A stretch of 64,000 nucleotides of DNA, taken from Paenibacillus methanolicus (GTDB taxonomy: Bacteria; Bacillota; Bacilli; Paenibacillales; Paenibacillaceae). The stretch is from assembly GCF_008124765.1 (NCBI RefSeq), contig NZ_VNHS01000014.1, forward strand, positions 45,731-109,730. Direction: 5' to 3'. The position numbers and the translations under genes are program-made. Shown here piece after piece: positions 34,192-42,655 of this stretch. The notes under the pieces are model-generated. The model was not told where the DNA came from, did not search any database, and worked only from the letters and a program-made list of their open reading frames with translations. How positions within the stretch are numbered: the stretch's first letter is position 1; each line of letters opens with the position of its first letter.

Positions 34192-34962
34192 ATGAATTTT
34201 CATGGTAAAGTGGCTGTTATCACAGGAGGCGGGAGCGGAATCGGGAAAGCAACGGCGATTGCATTAGCGAGGCAAGGCGCTAAAGTGGTTATCAATGGCC
34301 GTCGGGAGCAAGTATTATTGGATGCTGCGGGAGAAATCGACTCGACTGGGGAACGCGTGCTGGCGATCGCGGGGGACATCAGGCAGCTTGAAACTTCTGC
34401 GTCCATTGTGAAGGCAGCCGTTGATCGATTTGGCGGCATCGATGTATTGATTTCCAGCACGGGAATTTTTAAGCCTACCCCTTTTTTGGAGCATACGGAA
34501 ACCGACTTTTACGCCTATGTGGATACGATCGTGAAAGGCTCGTTTTTTATCGCGCAAGCCGTCATTCCCGAAATGATAAAGCGCGGCGGCGGAGCAATCG
34601 TCCATGTCGGTTCAATGTGGGCAACTCAAGCCATCGGCGCCACTCCTTCAAGCGCATACTCTGCCGCCATGGCGGGCAGACACGCGTTAACGCGCAACCT
34701 GGCCATAGAGTTTGCCAACGAACGAATTCGCGTGAACGCGGTTGCTCCCGCTATAGTAGAAACGCCGGTGTACGAAAGCTTCGTTCCCCAAGAGCAAATG
34801 AGGAGCGTATTGGACAGTTTCAACGCCTTTCATCCGCTAGGGAGAATTGGGCAGCCTCAGGACATGGTGTCCGCAATCTTATTCTTGGCAAGCGACGAAG
34901 CGAGTTGGATAACGGGCGCCATTCTCCCCGTTGACGGCGGCGTAACGGCCGGGAAACATTAG
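34192..34962 (+). CDS. SDR-family protein with altered catalytic residues
   Basis: The 256-residue protein has a proper cofactor loop TGGGSGIG (11-18) and SDR fold to the C-terminal PVDGG. Two key positions differ from the family. The catalytic YxxxK is Y156-S-A-A-M160, with Met for Lys, and the structural NNAG is replaced by ISSTG. Ser141 and Tyr156 are kept. The Lys-to-Met change is a single-base step (AAG to ATG). It could be inactive, or have become a binding protein. ATG 34192 follows AAGGAG by 8 bases; GTG 34186 is too close. It is controlled by the adjacent TetR (shared operators) and ends in a terminator at 34989. Confidence 0.85.
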   Translation: MNFHGKVAVITGGGSGIGKATAIALARQGAKVVINGRREQVLLDAAGEIDSTGERVLAIAGDIRQLETSASIVKAAVDRFGGIDVLISSTGIFKPTPFLEHTETDFYAYVDTIVKGSFFIAQAVIPEMIKRGGGAIVHVGSMWATQAIGATPSSAYSAAMAGRHALTRNLAIEFANERIRVNAVAPAIVETPVYESFVPQEQMRSVLDSFNAFHPLGRIGQPQDMVSAILFLASDEASWITGAILPVDGGVTAGKH

Positions 34963-34988
34963 ACTGTCTGTAGATGCGAGAGCTGAAG

Positions 34989-35023
34989 AACCTCCTCGAA
35001 TAGCGCATTCGCGGAGGTTTTTT
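34989..35023 (+). terminator. Terminator of the SDR gene
   Basis: AACCTCC (34989-34995) pairs with GGAGGTT (35013-35019), with inner CGAAT/ATTCG pairing, followed by TTTT. Confidence 0.8.
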
Positions 35024-35055
35024 GATGAGCGACCGTCATGGGCGGGGACGCCTTT

Positions 35056-36318
35056 TCACGTCACGGGATACCGTTTCGGCATCACCGCGAGCCCAATTGC
35101 CTTCCGTTTTTTCAGCACGTTAATAAGCTGCGCCTGCAGCGTGGCGCTGCAGGTAACCTCGAGGACAACCTCGCTTTTGGGGGCCGACGACAAATTGATT
35201 TTCTTCCTATTAAGCGCGAATTCGACGGCCAGTCCGAGGAAGAAGCCGCCAACCAAGCCGATCAGCGCCCAAATGACGGGCCCCCAGTGCAAGACGAAGC
35301 CATAGATCGTGCCCAGCACCATGAAGATCGCGGCGCCTACCATGGCGCCGTCCAGCATGCTTCGCCCATCCACCCGATGAATCGTGTCGATGACATGGGG
35401 CTGAGAATCCAGGTTGGAGAGCGGCAGCGCCACGATATTCTGCGGCGGTACGCCTAACTTCTCGATATCGTGGATCACCATCTCCACGAAGGGCGAATGC
35501 TCGAAGGTGGCGATAACGTGCAAGGTCGTATTTTCGGTAATGCTGCGCAGGTGGCCCAATTGTTCAGCCCTCACTCTCAAGTATCGAACTTGCTCGATAT
35601 CGAATAATATATTGTTCTCATTGACCGACGTATAGGCTTGATAGACCGCGAACACGTACATGGAGGGCAGGAATAGGAACCATTGCCAGTCCACGATCGC
35701 GGCCGCGCCGTCGAAATCCCCCAGGAACGAGTAGAGCCACGACCGGATGGCCACGGCTTTATGGCACACAAATATCCACCAAGCGAGCACGAAGGTGCCG
35801 ACGACCGTGCTGCCGCTATACAATTGCCCCAAGCCGGGAGAGAGAATGGACCAGATCGTGCCGACCCACGGATTCTTCTTATCCAGAATGCTGATATCGA
35901 AGAAACTGACGTCCGAAGGCGTGACCGGCGCATCCTCGATCTCGGACAGGACATGGCTTTTGTTGATTTCGACCGCGTTGCGGTAGCTGTCCCAGATGCT
36001 GTACACATACACGGCCACATAGAGCAGCACCCAGTCCTGATTCAATTGCGCCGTCGCCTCTTCGAACCGGCCGTGGAAGGATAACGCGATCCCTCGGTTA
36101 AGATTGGCTTGGTTGTTGACGACTAGCTCCCAGATAACCAGTACGAAGCCGTGCAGGTACTTGCCTACAAACATGTGCCCGAAGCCGGGGAAAACCACCG
36201 ACCACCAGGCCGTAACCCATGGGGTGCGGGGATAAACCGAGTTAATGCCCAAGACGGATATCTGCCCTTTGGAATAGCGGGGCTTGATGGCGGCGGACTG
36301 GAACTTCTGATGCGGCAT
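35056..36318 (-). CDS. Membrane protein with duplicated 'PGFG' domain and YflT-like C terminus
   Basis: The 420-residue protein has two tandem copies of a membrane module of about 100 residues. Copy 1 is WWSVVFPGFGHMFVGKYLHG through IWDSYR; copy 2 is WSILSPGLGQLYSGSTVVG through VYQAYT. A segment resembling the heat-stress YflT/DUF1269 type follows (HVIATFEHSPFVEMVIHDIEKLGVPPQNI), with a Gly-rich hairpin of membrane helices (AMVGAAIFMVLG...GLVGGFFLGLAVEF). The same module occurs once in the protein at 45686-46144. TAGGAGAAG precedes the ATG. Function is unknown; it is divergent from the GH85 gene. Confidence 0.65.
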   Translation of the reverse strand: MPHQKFQSAAIKPRYSKGQISVLGINSVYPRTPWVTAWWSVVFPGFGHMFVGKYLHGFVLVIWELVVNNQANLNRGIALSFHGRFEEATAQLNQDWVLLYVAVYVYSIWDSYRNAVEINKSHVLSEIEDAPVTPSDVSFFDISILDKKNPWVGTIWSILSPGLGQLYSGSTVVGTFVLAWWIFVCHKAVAIRSWLYSFLGDFDGAAAIVDWQWFLFLPSMYVFAVYQAYTSVNENNILFDIEQVRYLRVRAEQLGHLRSITENTTLHVIATFEHSPFVEMVIHDIEKLGVPPQNIVALPLSNLDSQPHVIDTIHRVDGRSMLDGAMVGAAIFMVLGTIYGFVLHWGPVIWALIGLVGGFFLGLAVEFALNRKKINLSSAPKSEVVLEVTCSATLQAQLINVLKKRKAIGLAVMPKRYPVT

Positions 36319-36386
36319 CGGGAATCTTCTCCTATAGGCTGGATGTCCTCCTATACTATTGCCAGTTGCTACCTGCGTTATTTATG

Positions 36387-36400
36387 ATTTCGCGCGAAAT
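36387..36400. promoter_or_regulatory. 14-bp perfect palindrome in the divergent promoter region
   Basis: ATTTCGCGCGAAAT lies between the divergent membrane-protein and GH85 genes, about 70 bases from the membrane-protein start. Confidence 0.35.
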
Positions 36401-36453
36401 TTGGTAATTCCGCGGCTGCAAGAAGGGACGGCCGGCACAATGCGATTGCCGCA

Positions 36454-36490
36454 ACCTGTCATATGTCCATCCCGACCTGTCATTATTCCA
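36454..36490 (+). promoter_or_regulatory. 21-bp-spaced direct repeats upstream of the GH85 gene
   Basis: ACCTGTCATATGTCCA (36454-36469) and ACCTGTCATTATTCCA (36475-36490) are 13 of 16 identical and 21 bp apart. This is the same geometry as the repeats before the sugar importer and is typical of AraC-type activators. Confidence 0.45.
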
Positions 36491-36512
36491 CTTTCGGACG
36501 GGCGGCGCCATT

Positions 36513-36545
36513 GATACGATGTAAGCGCAATCATTACATCGTATC
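36513..36545 (+). promoter_or_regulatory. Perfect 12-bp inverted repeat in the GH85 leader
   Basis: GATACGATGTAA (36513-36524) and TTACATCGTATC (36534-36545) flank a 9-base loop, and the ribosome binding site GAGGAGG starts at 36546. It may be an operator or a 5' hairpin that protects the mRNA or controls access to the ribosome site. Confidence 0.5.
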
Positions 36546-36562
36546 GAGGAGGAATTTGACGT

Positions 36563-39220
36563 ATGAGAAAGCTTGGGGCAAGCCTCGTTCTGGCGCTTGC
36601 GGTATGCGCGGCGCTGTCGGCGACCGCCATGGCCAAACAGCCCTATTCGTCGTACTGGTACCCGGATCAGCTGCTGCAATGGGAGGCGGCGAAGGACCCG
36701 GATGCCGCGTTCAACCGGAGCGTCGAGCCGCTGCGCGACCGCGTGGGCGGACCGGGCGTGAACCCGAACGCGACGGCGGAGCCGAAAGTCGTGGCGCTCT
36801 CCGCGCTTAATCAGGGGACGAGCGGCGTGCCGTCGCAGGGCTCCGACAAATTCGGCGCGAACACGTTCGGCTACTGGCAGTACGTCGACAAGCTCGTCTA
36901 TTGGGGCGGCTCCGCGGGCGAAGGCATCATCGTGCCGCCGAGCGCGGACACGATCGACGCGGCGCATAAGAACGGCGTGCCGATCCTCGGGACGATTTTC
37001 TTCCCGCCGTCCGTGTACGGGGGCAAGTACGACTGGGTGAAGCAGATGATCCGGCAGGACGCGAACGGCAATTTCCCGGCGGCGGATAAATTGCTCGAGG
37101 TGGCCCGCTATTACGGCTTCGACGGTTGGTTCATCAACCAGGAGACTGAAGGCGGCACGTCGGCCGACGCGAAGCAGATGCAGGCGTTCCTGCAGTACAT
37201 CCAGCAGAAGAAGCCCGCGAACATGCAGATCATGTGGTACGATTCCATGACCGTGGACGGGAAGATCGCCTGGCAGAACGCGCTGAACGACAAGAACGCG
37301 ATGTTCCTCCAAGACGGCGGACAGAAGATCGCGGACAGCATGTTCCTCAACTTCTGGTGGCGGGAGCTGAACACGTCGGCCGATAAGGCGATGAGCCTCT
37401 CTCGCAGCCCGTTCGAGCTGTACGCCGGGATCGACGTGGAGGCGAAGGGCTACGACACGAAGGTCAACTGGGGATTGCTGTTCCCGGAGGGTAAGCCGGC
37501 GGTGACCTCGCTTGGCATCTACCGGCCGGATTGGGCGTTTAACGGCGCGGAGAGCATGGCGGATTTCTTCGCGCGCGAGAATCGGTTCTGGGTCGGCGCG
37601 AACGGGAATCCGGCCAATACCGCGACCGATCAGGCATGGAAAGGGATCGCCAACGACGTGGCCGAGTCCTCGCCGGTGAACGATATGCCGTTCACGACCC
37701 ATTTCAATACCGGCAGCGGACAGAAGTTCTTCGTGAGCGGCAAGCAGGTGCGCGAGAGCGGCTGGAACAACCGCAGTCTGCAGGATGTGCTGCCGACGTG
37801 GCGCTGGATCGCGGAGAGCCAAGGCACGGCGCTGACGCCGTCGATCGATTGGACGGACGCTTATTATGGCGGCAGCTCGCTCAAGATCGCGGGCGAGTTA
37901 AGCCCTGTCAACGCGACGAACGTGAAGCTATACCGCGCCGATCTGCCCGTCGGGGCAAGCACGAAGCTGGCGTTGACGTACAAGGCGAGCGGCGAGGCGA
38001 TCCTCAAGGCGGGGCTGACGTTCGCGGACGCGCCGGGCAAGACGGTCTATGTCGATCTCAGAGGCCGCGAGGCTGCGGATTGGACCACCGCGACCGTCAA
38101 CTTGACGCCGTACAAAGGCAAGCGGATCGCGTCGCTGTCGCTCTACTTGGACGCGAAGCAGACGATCCCGAATTTCGAGATTCGCGTCGGCAAGCTGTCG
38201 ATCGCGAATGTCAACGATCACGTCAAGCCGCTGCCGGGCGTGCAGGGCTTGAAGATAACGGGCGCGGACATCCGCGACGGCATCTACGGCGATGCAAGGC
38301 TCGTCTGGAACGAGTCGAAGCAGAAGGCGCAGCACTACGAAATCTACCGCGTGCTGCCGGATGGCAGCCAGACGCTCATTGGCGCGACGGGCAACCATGT
38401 GTTCTACGTGCCGGAGATGCGTCGGATAAACAAGGAAGCGGCCACCGTCCTGAAGGTCGTGCCGGTGAACGGGCAGTACCAGCCGGGACCGGCTACCGAG
38501 ACGAAGCTGCAGTGGCCGGCGTATCCGAAGCCGATCGCCCAGTTCAAGGCGAGCAAGACGCTCGTTGCCCCGGGGGAGAGCGTGACGTTCACCGATCTGT
38601 CGACGGAAGTGACGGAAGGCTGGACGTGGACGTTCGAAGGCGGCTCGCCGGCCGCGTCGACGGCGAACAATCCGGTCGTCTCCTATGCGCGGGAGGGCGT
38701 CTATGCCGTGACGCTGACGGCATCGAACAGCTCCGGCGACGACACGGTGACGAAGCAGGCGCTCATTACGGTCAGCGCATCGGCCGCATCGGCGGTCAAC
38801 CTGGCGCTGAACGCGCCGGCGACGGCCGACCATGCCTGCGGCGCGGCCGAGGGCGCGCCGAACGCGGTCGACGGCAAGGTGACGAACAACAGCAAGTGGT
38901 GCGCGCTTGGCAATGCGCCGCACTGGCTGCAGCTCGACCTTGGCGGGATGTACGACATCGGCGGCTTTACGATTAAGCATGCGGAGGCCGGCGGCGAATG
39001 GTCGGGCTTCAACACGAGCGACTACACCATCCAGGTCAGCGCGGACGGTACGACTTGGACGGACGTCGTCGCGGCGAAGGGCAATGCCGCGGCCGAGACG
39101 TTCGACGCGATCGCCGTTACGAAGGCGCGTTACGTGAAGCTGGTCGTCGTGAAGCCGACGCAGGGCGGCGATACGGCGGCGCGCATTTACGAGTTCGAGG
39201 TGCACGGGCTTCGTCCGTAA
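36563..39220 (+). CDS. Secreted endo-beta-N-acetylglucosaminidase (GH85) with PKD and F5/8C modules
   Basis: The 885-residue exported enzyme has a Sec signal peptide ending ATAMA, then a GH85 catalytic domain (about 30-400). The key motif GFDGWFINQETEG supplies the asparagine/glutamate pair N192/E194. GH85 enzymes cleave the chitobiose core of N-glycans using substrate assistance. A beta-sandwich region (about 415-545), an Fn3-like segment, a PKD domain (about 660-745, with SVTFTDLS and GWTWTFEGG) and a C-terminal F5/8-type carbohydrate-binding module follow. There is no SLH or LPXTG, so it is released. GAGGAGG precedes the ATG, just after a perfect inverted repeat. Confidence 0.92.
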   Translation: MRKLGASLVLALAVCAALSATAMAKQPYSSYWYPDQLLQWEAAKDPDAAFNRSVEPLRDRVGGPGVNPNATAEPKVVALSALNQGTSGVPSQGSDKFGANTFGYWQYVDKLVYWGGSAGEGIIVPPSADTIDAAHKNGVPILGTIFFPPSVYGGKYDWVKQMIRQDANGNFPAADKLLEVARYYGFDGWFINQETEGGTSADAKQMQAFLQYIQQKKPANMQIMWYDSMTVDGKIAWQNALNDKNAMFLQDGGQKIADSMFLNFWWRELNTSADKAMSLSRSPFELYAGIDVEAKGYDTKVNWGLLFPEGKPAVTSLGIYRPDWAFNGAESMADFFARENRFWVGANGNPANTATDQAWKGIANDVAESSPVNDMPFTTHFNTGSGQKFFVSGKQVRESGWNNRSLQDVLPTWRWIAESQGTALTPSIDWTDAYYGGSSLKIAGELSPVNATNVKLYRADLPVGASTKLALTYKASGEAILKAGLTFADAPGKTVYVDLRGREAADWTTATVNLTPYKGKRIASLSLYLDAKQTIPNFEIRVGKLSIANVNDHVKPLPGVQGLKITGADIRDGIYGDARLVWNESKQKAQHYEIYRVLPDGSQTLIGATGNHVFYVPEMRRINKEAATVLKVVPVNGQYQPGPATETKLQWPAYPKPIAQFKASKTLVAPGESVTFTDLSTEVTEGWTWTFEGGSPAASTANNPVVSYAREGVYAVTLTASNSSGDDTVTKQALITVSASAASAVNLALNAPATADHACGAAEGAPNAVDGKVTNNSKWCALGNAPHWLQLDLGGMYDIGGFTIKHAEAGGEWSGFNTSDYTIQVSADGTTWTDVVAAKGNAAAETFDAIAVTKARYVKLVVVKPTQGGDTAARIYEFEVHGLRP

Positions 39221-39243
39221 GCTTGCGATCGAACGCGGAGAGC

Positions 39244-39280
39244 GGCTGCGCGCCATGACGGCGCGCAGCCTCTTGATTTT
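39244..39280 (+). terminator. Terminator of the GH85 gene
   Basis: GGCTGCGCGCC (39244-39254) pairs perfectly with GGCGCGCAGCC (39260-39270), followed by TCTTGATTTT. Confidence 0.75.
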
Positions 39281-39385
39281 GGAGTCGCGGTCGCGGTCCT
39301 CGGGGTTTAAACGCTAGCAATCAAGGGAATGCTAGAACTAGATTCCCGCTATCGTTGACTATGGATCCCGTTAGGAGCATCGCCC

Positions 39386-39628
39386 ATGAAATGTATCAAT
39401 TGCAATTCCATCGATATTGGCCGCATCGGCACCCGGCAGTATTATTGCTGGAACTGCTGCATCGAGATGACGATCGAGGAGGACGGCCGAATGGACGTCT
39501 TTCAGGTCGAGAAGGACGGCTCGCTCAGCTCGCTGAACGATCTCTTTCTGGAAGAAGAGACGCAACCGGACGAGCCGGCGGAGACGGCCGAATTCAGCCC
39601 GGACGACGGACAACGGCTGTCTGGCTAA
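39386..39628 (+). CDS. Small zinc-ribbon-like acidic protein
   Basis: The 80-residue protein starts MKCINCNSIDIG and continues YYCWNCCIEM. The two CxxC knuckles about 15 residues apart suggest a zinc ribbon, followed by a strongly acidic tail. TTAGGAG lies upstream of the ATG. No function can be given; such proteins often bind nucleic acid or partner proteins. A hairpin (39325-39347, GGGAAT...ATTCCC) lies upstream and a terminator follows at 39647. Confidence 0.65.
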   Translation: MKCINCNSIDIGRIGTRQYYCWNCCIEMTIEEDGRMDVFQVEKDGSLSSLNDLFLEEETQPDEPAETAEFSPDDGQRLSG

Positions 39629-39646
39629 GCGCGCGATACGAAGATG

Positions 39647-39683
39647 AAGGCATCGGGCACGAACGTGCGCCGATGCCTTTTTG
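39647..39683 (+). terminator. Terminator after the zinc-ribbon gene
   Basis: AAGGCATCGG (39647-39656) pairs with CCGATGCCTT (39670-39679), with an inner GCAC/GTGC step, followed by TTTG. Confidence 0.85.
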
Positions 39684-39772
39684 CCATGTTTACCGCTCCG
39701 ATATCTTCACTCCGTTGATAATTGAACGCGTATCGCGGCGGCGCGATCCCGCCTCGGCCTTTCGTTCGCGTT

Positions 39773-40300
39773 CTATTGGAACGTCTCCCAACGTGCCCGC
39801 CGCAGCCGAAAATACCTCAGGCCCTCCCGCAGCGCGTCTGCCTCTTCGAACCCCAGCTTCGCGAGCAATCGGGCGGATCGCTCGTTCGCCGGCTCCGCGG
39901 TTGCCTCGATGTAGGCGAGCTCCATACGCTCGAAGCCGATGGCGACGACGGGACGCAGCGCTTCGAGCATCAACCCTTGCCCCCAATACGCGGGCGACAG
40001 ATCGAAGCCGATCTCGGCTCGCGCAGGCGCTTGCTCCGCCCAGCAATGGAAGCCGCACGTGCCGATCAGCTCGCCGTTCAGCCGGTCGAACAGACCCCAA
40101 CGGCATCCCGAATCATGCAGATGGAATCGGATGATTTCCTCGGCTTCCGCGATCGACCGGCAGGGCGGAATGTCCATGAATGCGGTGACCCGCTCATCGC
40201 CGAAATGCCGCATCACCGCCTCGGCATCCGCCAGCGTCAGCAGCGCAAGCCGCAGCCGTTCCGTCTCGAGCGGCGGGAATACGAATGCATGTGCCGTCAT
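39773..40300 (-). CDS. GNAT family N-acetyltransferase, RimJ/RimL type
   Basis: The 175-residue protein opens LETERLRLALLTLADAEAVMRHF, the usual RimL start. It has GTCGFHCWAEQAPARAEIGFDLSPAYWGQGLMLEAL (acetyl-CoA site; QxxGxx/A-like WGQGLM) and ends with NERSARLLAKLGFEEADALRE. These proteins acetylate N-terminal or small-molecule amines. GGGAGGTGA precedes the ATG on the minus strand. It is a single gene, convergent with the zinc-ribbon gene. Confidence 0.88.
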   Translation of the reverse strand: MTAHAFVFPPLETERLRLALLTLADAEAVMRHFGDERVTAFMDIPPCRSIAEAEEIIRFHLHDSGCRWGLFDRLNGELIGTCGFHCWAEQAPARAEIGFDLSPAYWGQGLMLEALRPVVAIGFERMELAYIEATAEPANERSARLLAKLGFEEADALREGLRYFRLRRARWETFQ

Positions 40301-40546
40301 CGTCGTTTCACCTCCCTAATAACTAACATCCTAAATTTACCACACCATGATCAACTGTGAGTATATCCGCGCCTTTCCTGTTAAATAACGCCATAAAAGT
40401 TCTGCCCGGTGAATCATTGTTGTGATAAAATATGGAAAATCCAAGCGAGGTGAGCAGGGCGTAAGGCAATAGAGAAAGCATAGGACGAGGGAGAATAGCG
40501 CTTTTTTTGGATATACTAGGAAAAAACCAAGGTGGTGCGATGCCAG

Positions 40547-40978
40547 ATGTCCAACAAAAAGACCGCGGCGTTCTTGGTCCTAGCCGCGGCTGTCCTGCTC
40601 TCGAACGCTTCGCGCGCCGGCGCGGTCCCCCGCGAGCAGTTGCTGGGGGCCGCGCTGCTGCAGCAGCTGGATCCGGTCGTACGGAGCGCGATCGGCGGGA
40701 TCTACCGGGAAGCTTATCCGCAATACGGGTGCGAGCGGATCGCGGCGATCAACGAACGGGTCACGGCAAGAAGGGTCCGGGAGCGGGCGCATCCCGTCGA
40801 CGCGATGCACGGCGCGCGCTATTATGCGATAGCGGTACGAGTATGCCGGCCGAAGGGCGACCAGCTCGAGCTGTGGCTGCGGAATGATACGGTGTCGGCT
40901 CAATATTACTTAACGGGCTACCGCTATTTAACTCAAGCGGAGCTGCGCGCCGAAGATGGATCCCGCCAGCAACGGTAG
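40547..40978 (+). CDS. Small secreted protein, DUF3888-like
   Basis: The 143-residue protein has an N-terminal signal peptide (KKTAAFLVLAAAVLLSNASRAGA), followed by LLGAALLQQLDPVVRSAIGGIY and a conserved-looking YAIAVRV...LWLRNDTVSAQYYLTGY. This is reminiscent of DUF3888 secreted proteins of Bacillales; the function of that family is unknown. ATG 40547 is preferred; a GTG at 40532 is in frame but overlaps AAGGTGG. The upstream 246 bases hold an A/T-rich stretch with a -10-like TAAAAT near 40425 and nothing else I recognise. Confidence 0.55.
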   Translation: MSNKKTAAFLVLAAAVLLSNASRAGAVPREQLLGAALLQQLDPVVRSAIGGIYREAYPQYGCERIAAINERVTARRVRERAHPVDAMHGARYYAIAVRVCRPKGDQLELWLRNDTVSAQYYLTGYRYLTQAELRAEDGSRQQR

Positions 40979-41014
40979 GAGGCATTACGAGACTGAAGCT
41001 AGGGGGGAGAGAAT

Positions 41015-41797
41015 GTGGATATGAAAGGTTCGATTATTGCGCTCGACTTGGACGGCACGCTGCTCGGATCGGATAAGCGGGTGTCGGCGCGGAACGCGGC
41101 GGCGGTGCTGGCCTGTCATCGGGCGGGCAAGCGGATCGTCATCGCGACGGCCCGGCCGCCGAGGTCGGTGACGGAGCTGCTGCCCGTCGAGCTGCTCGGC
41201 ATCAGTTCCTTCGTCTTCTATAACGGAGCGCTCATCCGCGATACGCAGTCGGGTATCGAAGAGCATCTGCCGATCGAAGCGGACGTGACGGCCGAGCTGC
41301 TCGATTATTGCGGGCGGCACATGGCGGAGTGTCATATTAGCATGGAGGTGAACGACGCGTGGTTCGCGAACCGGGACCTCGACGATCCGGGGTTCTATCA
41401 TTCCAAATTCAAACCGACGATCCGTCCGCTGTCGGAGCTTCGGCTGCAGGCCGCGACCAAGGTGCTGCTGACCTCGTTCCGGGAGGCGGACGCGATCGCG
41501 CAAGCGTTCGCGGAACGGGCGAACGTCGTGCTGACCGACGGCGGACGGCTGCTGCAGATCATGAACAAGTCGGTCTCCAAAGCGGCGGGGCTGCTTCGGT
41601 TATGCGTGCATTACGGCGTGCCGGCTTCGGAGATCGTTGCCTTCGGCGATGACATGAACGACGTCGACATGCTGCAGATGGCCGGATACGGCGTAGCCAT
41701 GGGTAATGCGGTCCCCCTCCTGAAGAGCGCGGCCCGGCACGTGACGGGGACCAACGACGAGGACGGCGTCGCGGCGGTGTTGGAACGGTTGGCCTAA
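41015..41797 (+). CDS. HAD-IIB (Cof-type) phosphatase
   Basis: The 260-residue cytoplasmic hydrolase has motif I ALDLDGTLL (D11, D13), motif II near VIATARPP, a lysine in TKVLLTS/SKAAGL, and motif IV VAFGDDMNDVDML. The cap insertion between motifs II and III identifies subclass IIB. These enzymes dephosphorylate sugar phosphates, nucleotides or cofactors such as FMN or PLP; the substrate is not predictable. GTG 41015 lies 5 bases after GGGGGAGAG; ATG 41021 is an alternative. Confidence 0.88.
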   Translation: MDMKGSIIALDLDGTLLGSDKRVSARNAAAVLACHRAGKRIVIATARPPRSVTELLPVELLGISSFVFYNGALIRDTQSGIEEHLPIEADVTAELLDYCGRHMAECHISMEVNDAWFANRDLDDPGFYHSKFKPTIRPLSELRLQAATKVLLTSFREADAIAQAFAERANVVLTDGGRLLQIMNKSVSKAAGLLRLCVHYGVPASEIVAFGDDMNDVDMLQMAGYGVAMGNAVPLLKSAARHVTGTNDEDGVAAVLERLA

Positions 41798-41914
41798 GAA
41801 GCCGGTTTGCGTGGTTGAAGGCAACATTTGGCTATGCCCGCGAAGAAGCAATGTGTATAATGGTTAGCAACAATGAAGGCGTCCCTTGTACGCCGCGAAA
41901 AACGGAGTGCGCCC

Positions 41915-42529
41915 ATGTCTTCCCTAATCGATACGTTGACGTCTTTGACCGAAGAGGACGTACGGCATTTCCTCGACCGATACCGATCGCTCGGCCCGCT
42001 GCCGGGCATCGCGCTGACCTTTATGAAATCGTTCGTCCCGCCGTTGCCCACGCTGATTATCGTCGGCGTCAACGCGGCGGTGTACGGTTTATGGCTCGGC
42101 TTCTTGTATTCCTGGCTCGGGATGATCGCCGGCTGCATGACGACGTTCCTGATCTTCCGGCGGCTCGGCGAGCATCGTTACGCGCTCAAGTGGGCGGCCA
42201 AGCCGCGCGTGCAGCGGAGCGTGGTCTGGATTCGGCGCAATTCGTTCGGGTACGTGTTTCTGCTCAGCCTGTTCCCCGTCGGTCCGTTCGTCGTCATCAA
42301 CATCGCGGCCGCGCTCGCGCGCATGCCGCTGCGGTCCTTCCTGATCGCGATCGTGTTCGGCAAGGCCGTCATGGTCATGTCGGTGTCGATGATCGGCCAC
42401 GACGTGGAGAGTTTCATGCGGGAGCCGGCGCGGCTGCTGTACGTGGGTCTGTTCGTCCTTATTTCGTTCATCGTCAGCAAGCGGATCGAAGCCTGGTTCA
42501 CGCGCGCGAGCGCCGCGTCGGGAACGTAA
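41915..42529 (+). CDS. TVP38/TMEM64 (DedA-like) family membrane protein
   Basis: The 204-residue membrane protein has the VTT/SNARE-associated Golgi domain pattern: FMKSFVPPLPTLIIVGVNAAVYG near the N terminus, GCMTTFLIFRRLGEHR, and FGYVFLLSLFPVGPFVVINIAAALARM with GKAVMV. Family members are linked to phospholipid scrambling or flipping and envelope stress. ATG 41915 follows CGGAG at a normal distance; an ATG at 41873 lacks one. A TATAAT at 41856-41861 is a likely -10. A terminator follows at 42572. Confidence 0.8.
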   Translation: MSSLIDTLTSLTEEDVRHFLDRYRSLGPLPGIALTFMKSFVPPLPTLIIVGVNAAVYGLWLGFLYSWLGMIAGCMTTFLIFRRLGEHRYALKWAAKPRVQRSVVWIRRNSFGYVFLLSLFPVGPFVVINIAAALARMPLRSFLIAIVFGKAVMVMSVSMIGHDVESFMREPARLLYVGLFVLISFIVSKRIEAWFTRASAASGT

Positions 42530-42571
42530 GGGCGCGGCGGTCAGGTTACTCGCATCCCAATCATACATAGG

Positions 42572-42608
42572 AACAGCCTCTTGCCGATCGACGGCAAGAG
42601 GCTGTTTG
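42572..42608 (+). terminator. Terminator after the TVP38-type gene
   Basis: AACAGCCTCTTGCCG (42572-42586) pairs perfectly with CGGCAAGAGGCTGTT (42592-42606), followed by TG. Confidence 0.75.
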
Positions 42609-42655
42609 CCGTCGATCGCGCGGGGCGGAGGCCCAAAGCGAGACCAAACGGGAAA

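Noticed and set aside
37636..39256. Long alternative frames over the GH85 gene
   Set aside because: They overlap an unmistakable signal-peptide/GH85/PKD/F5-8C protein and have Arg-rich shadow composition.
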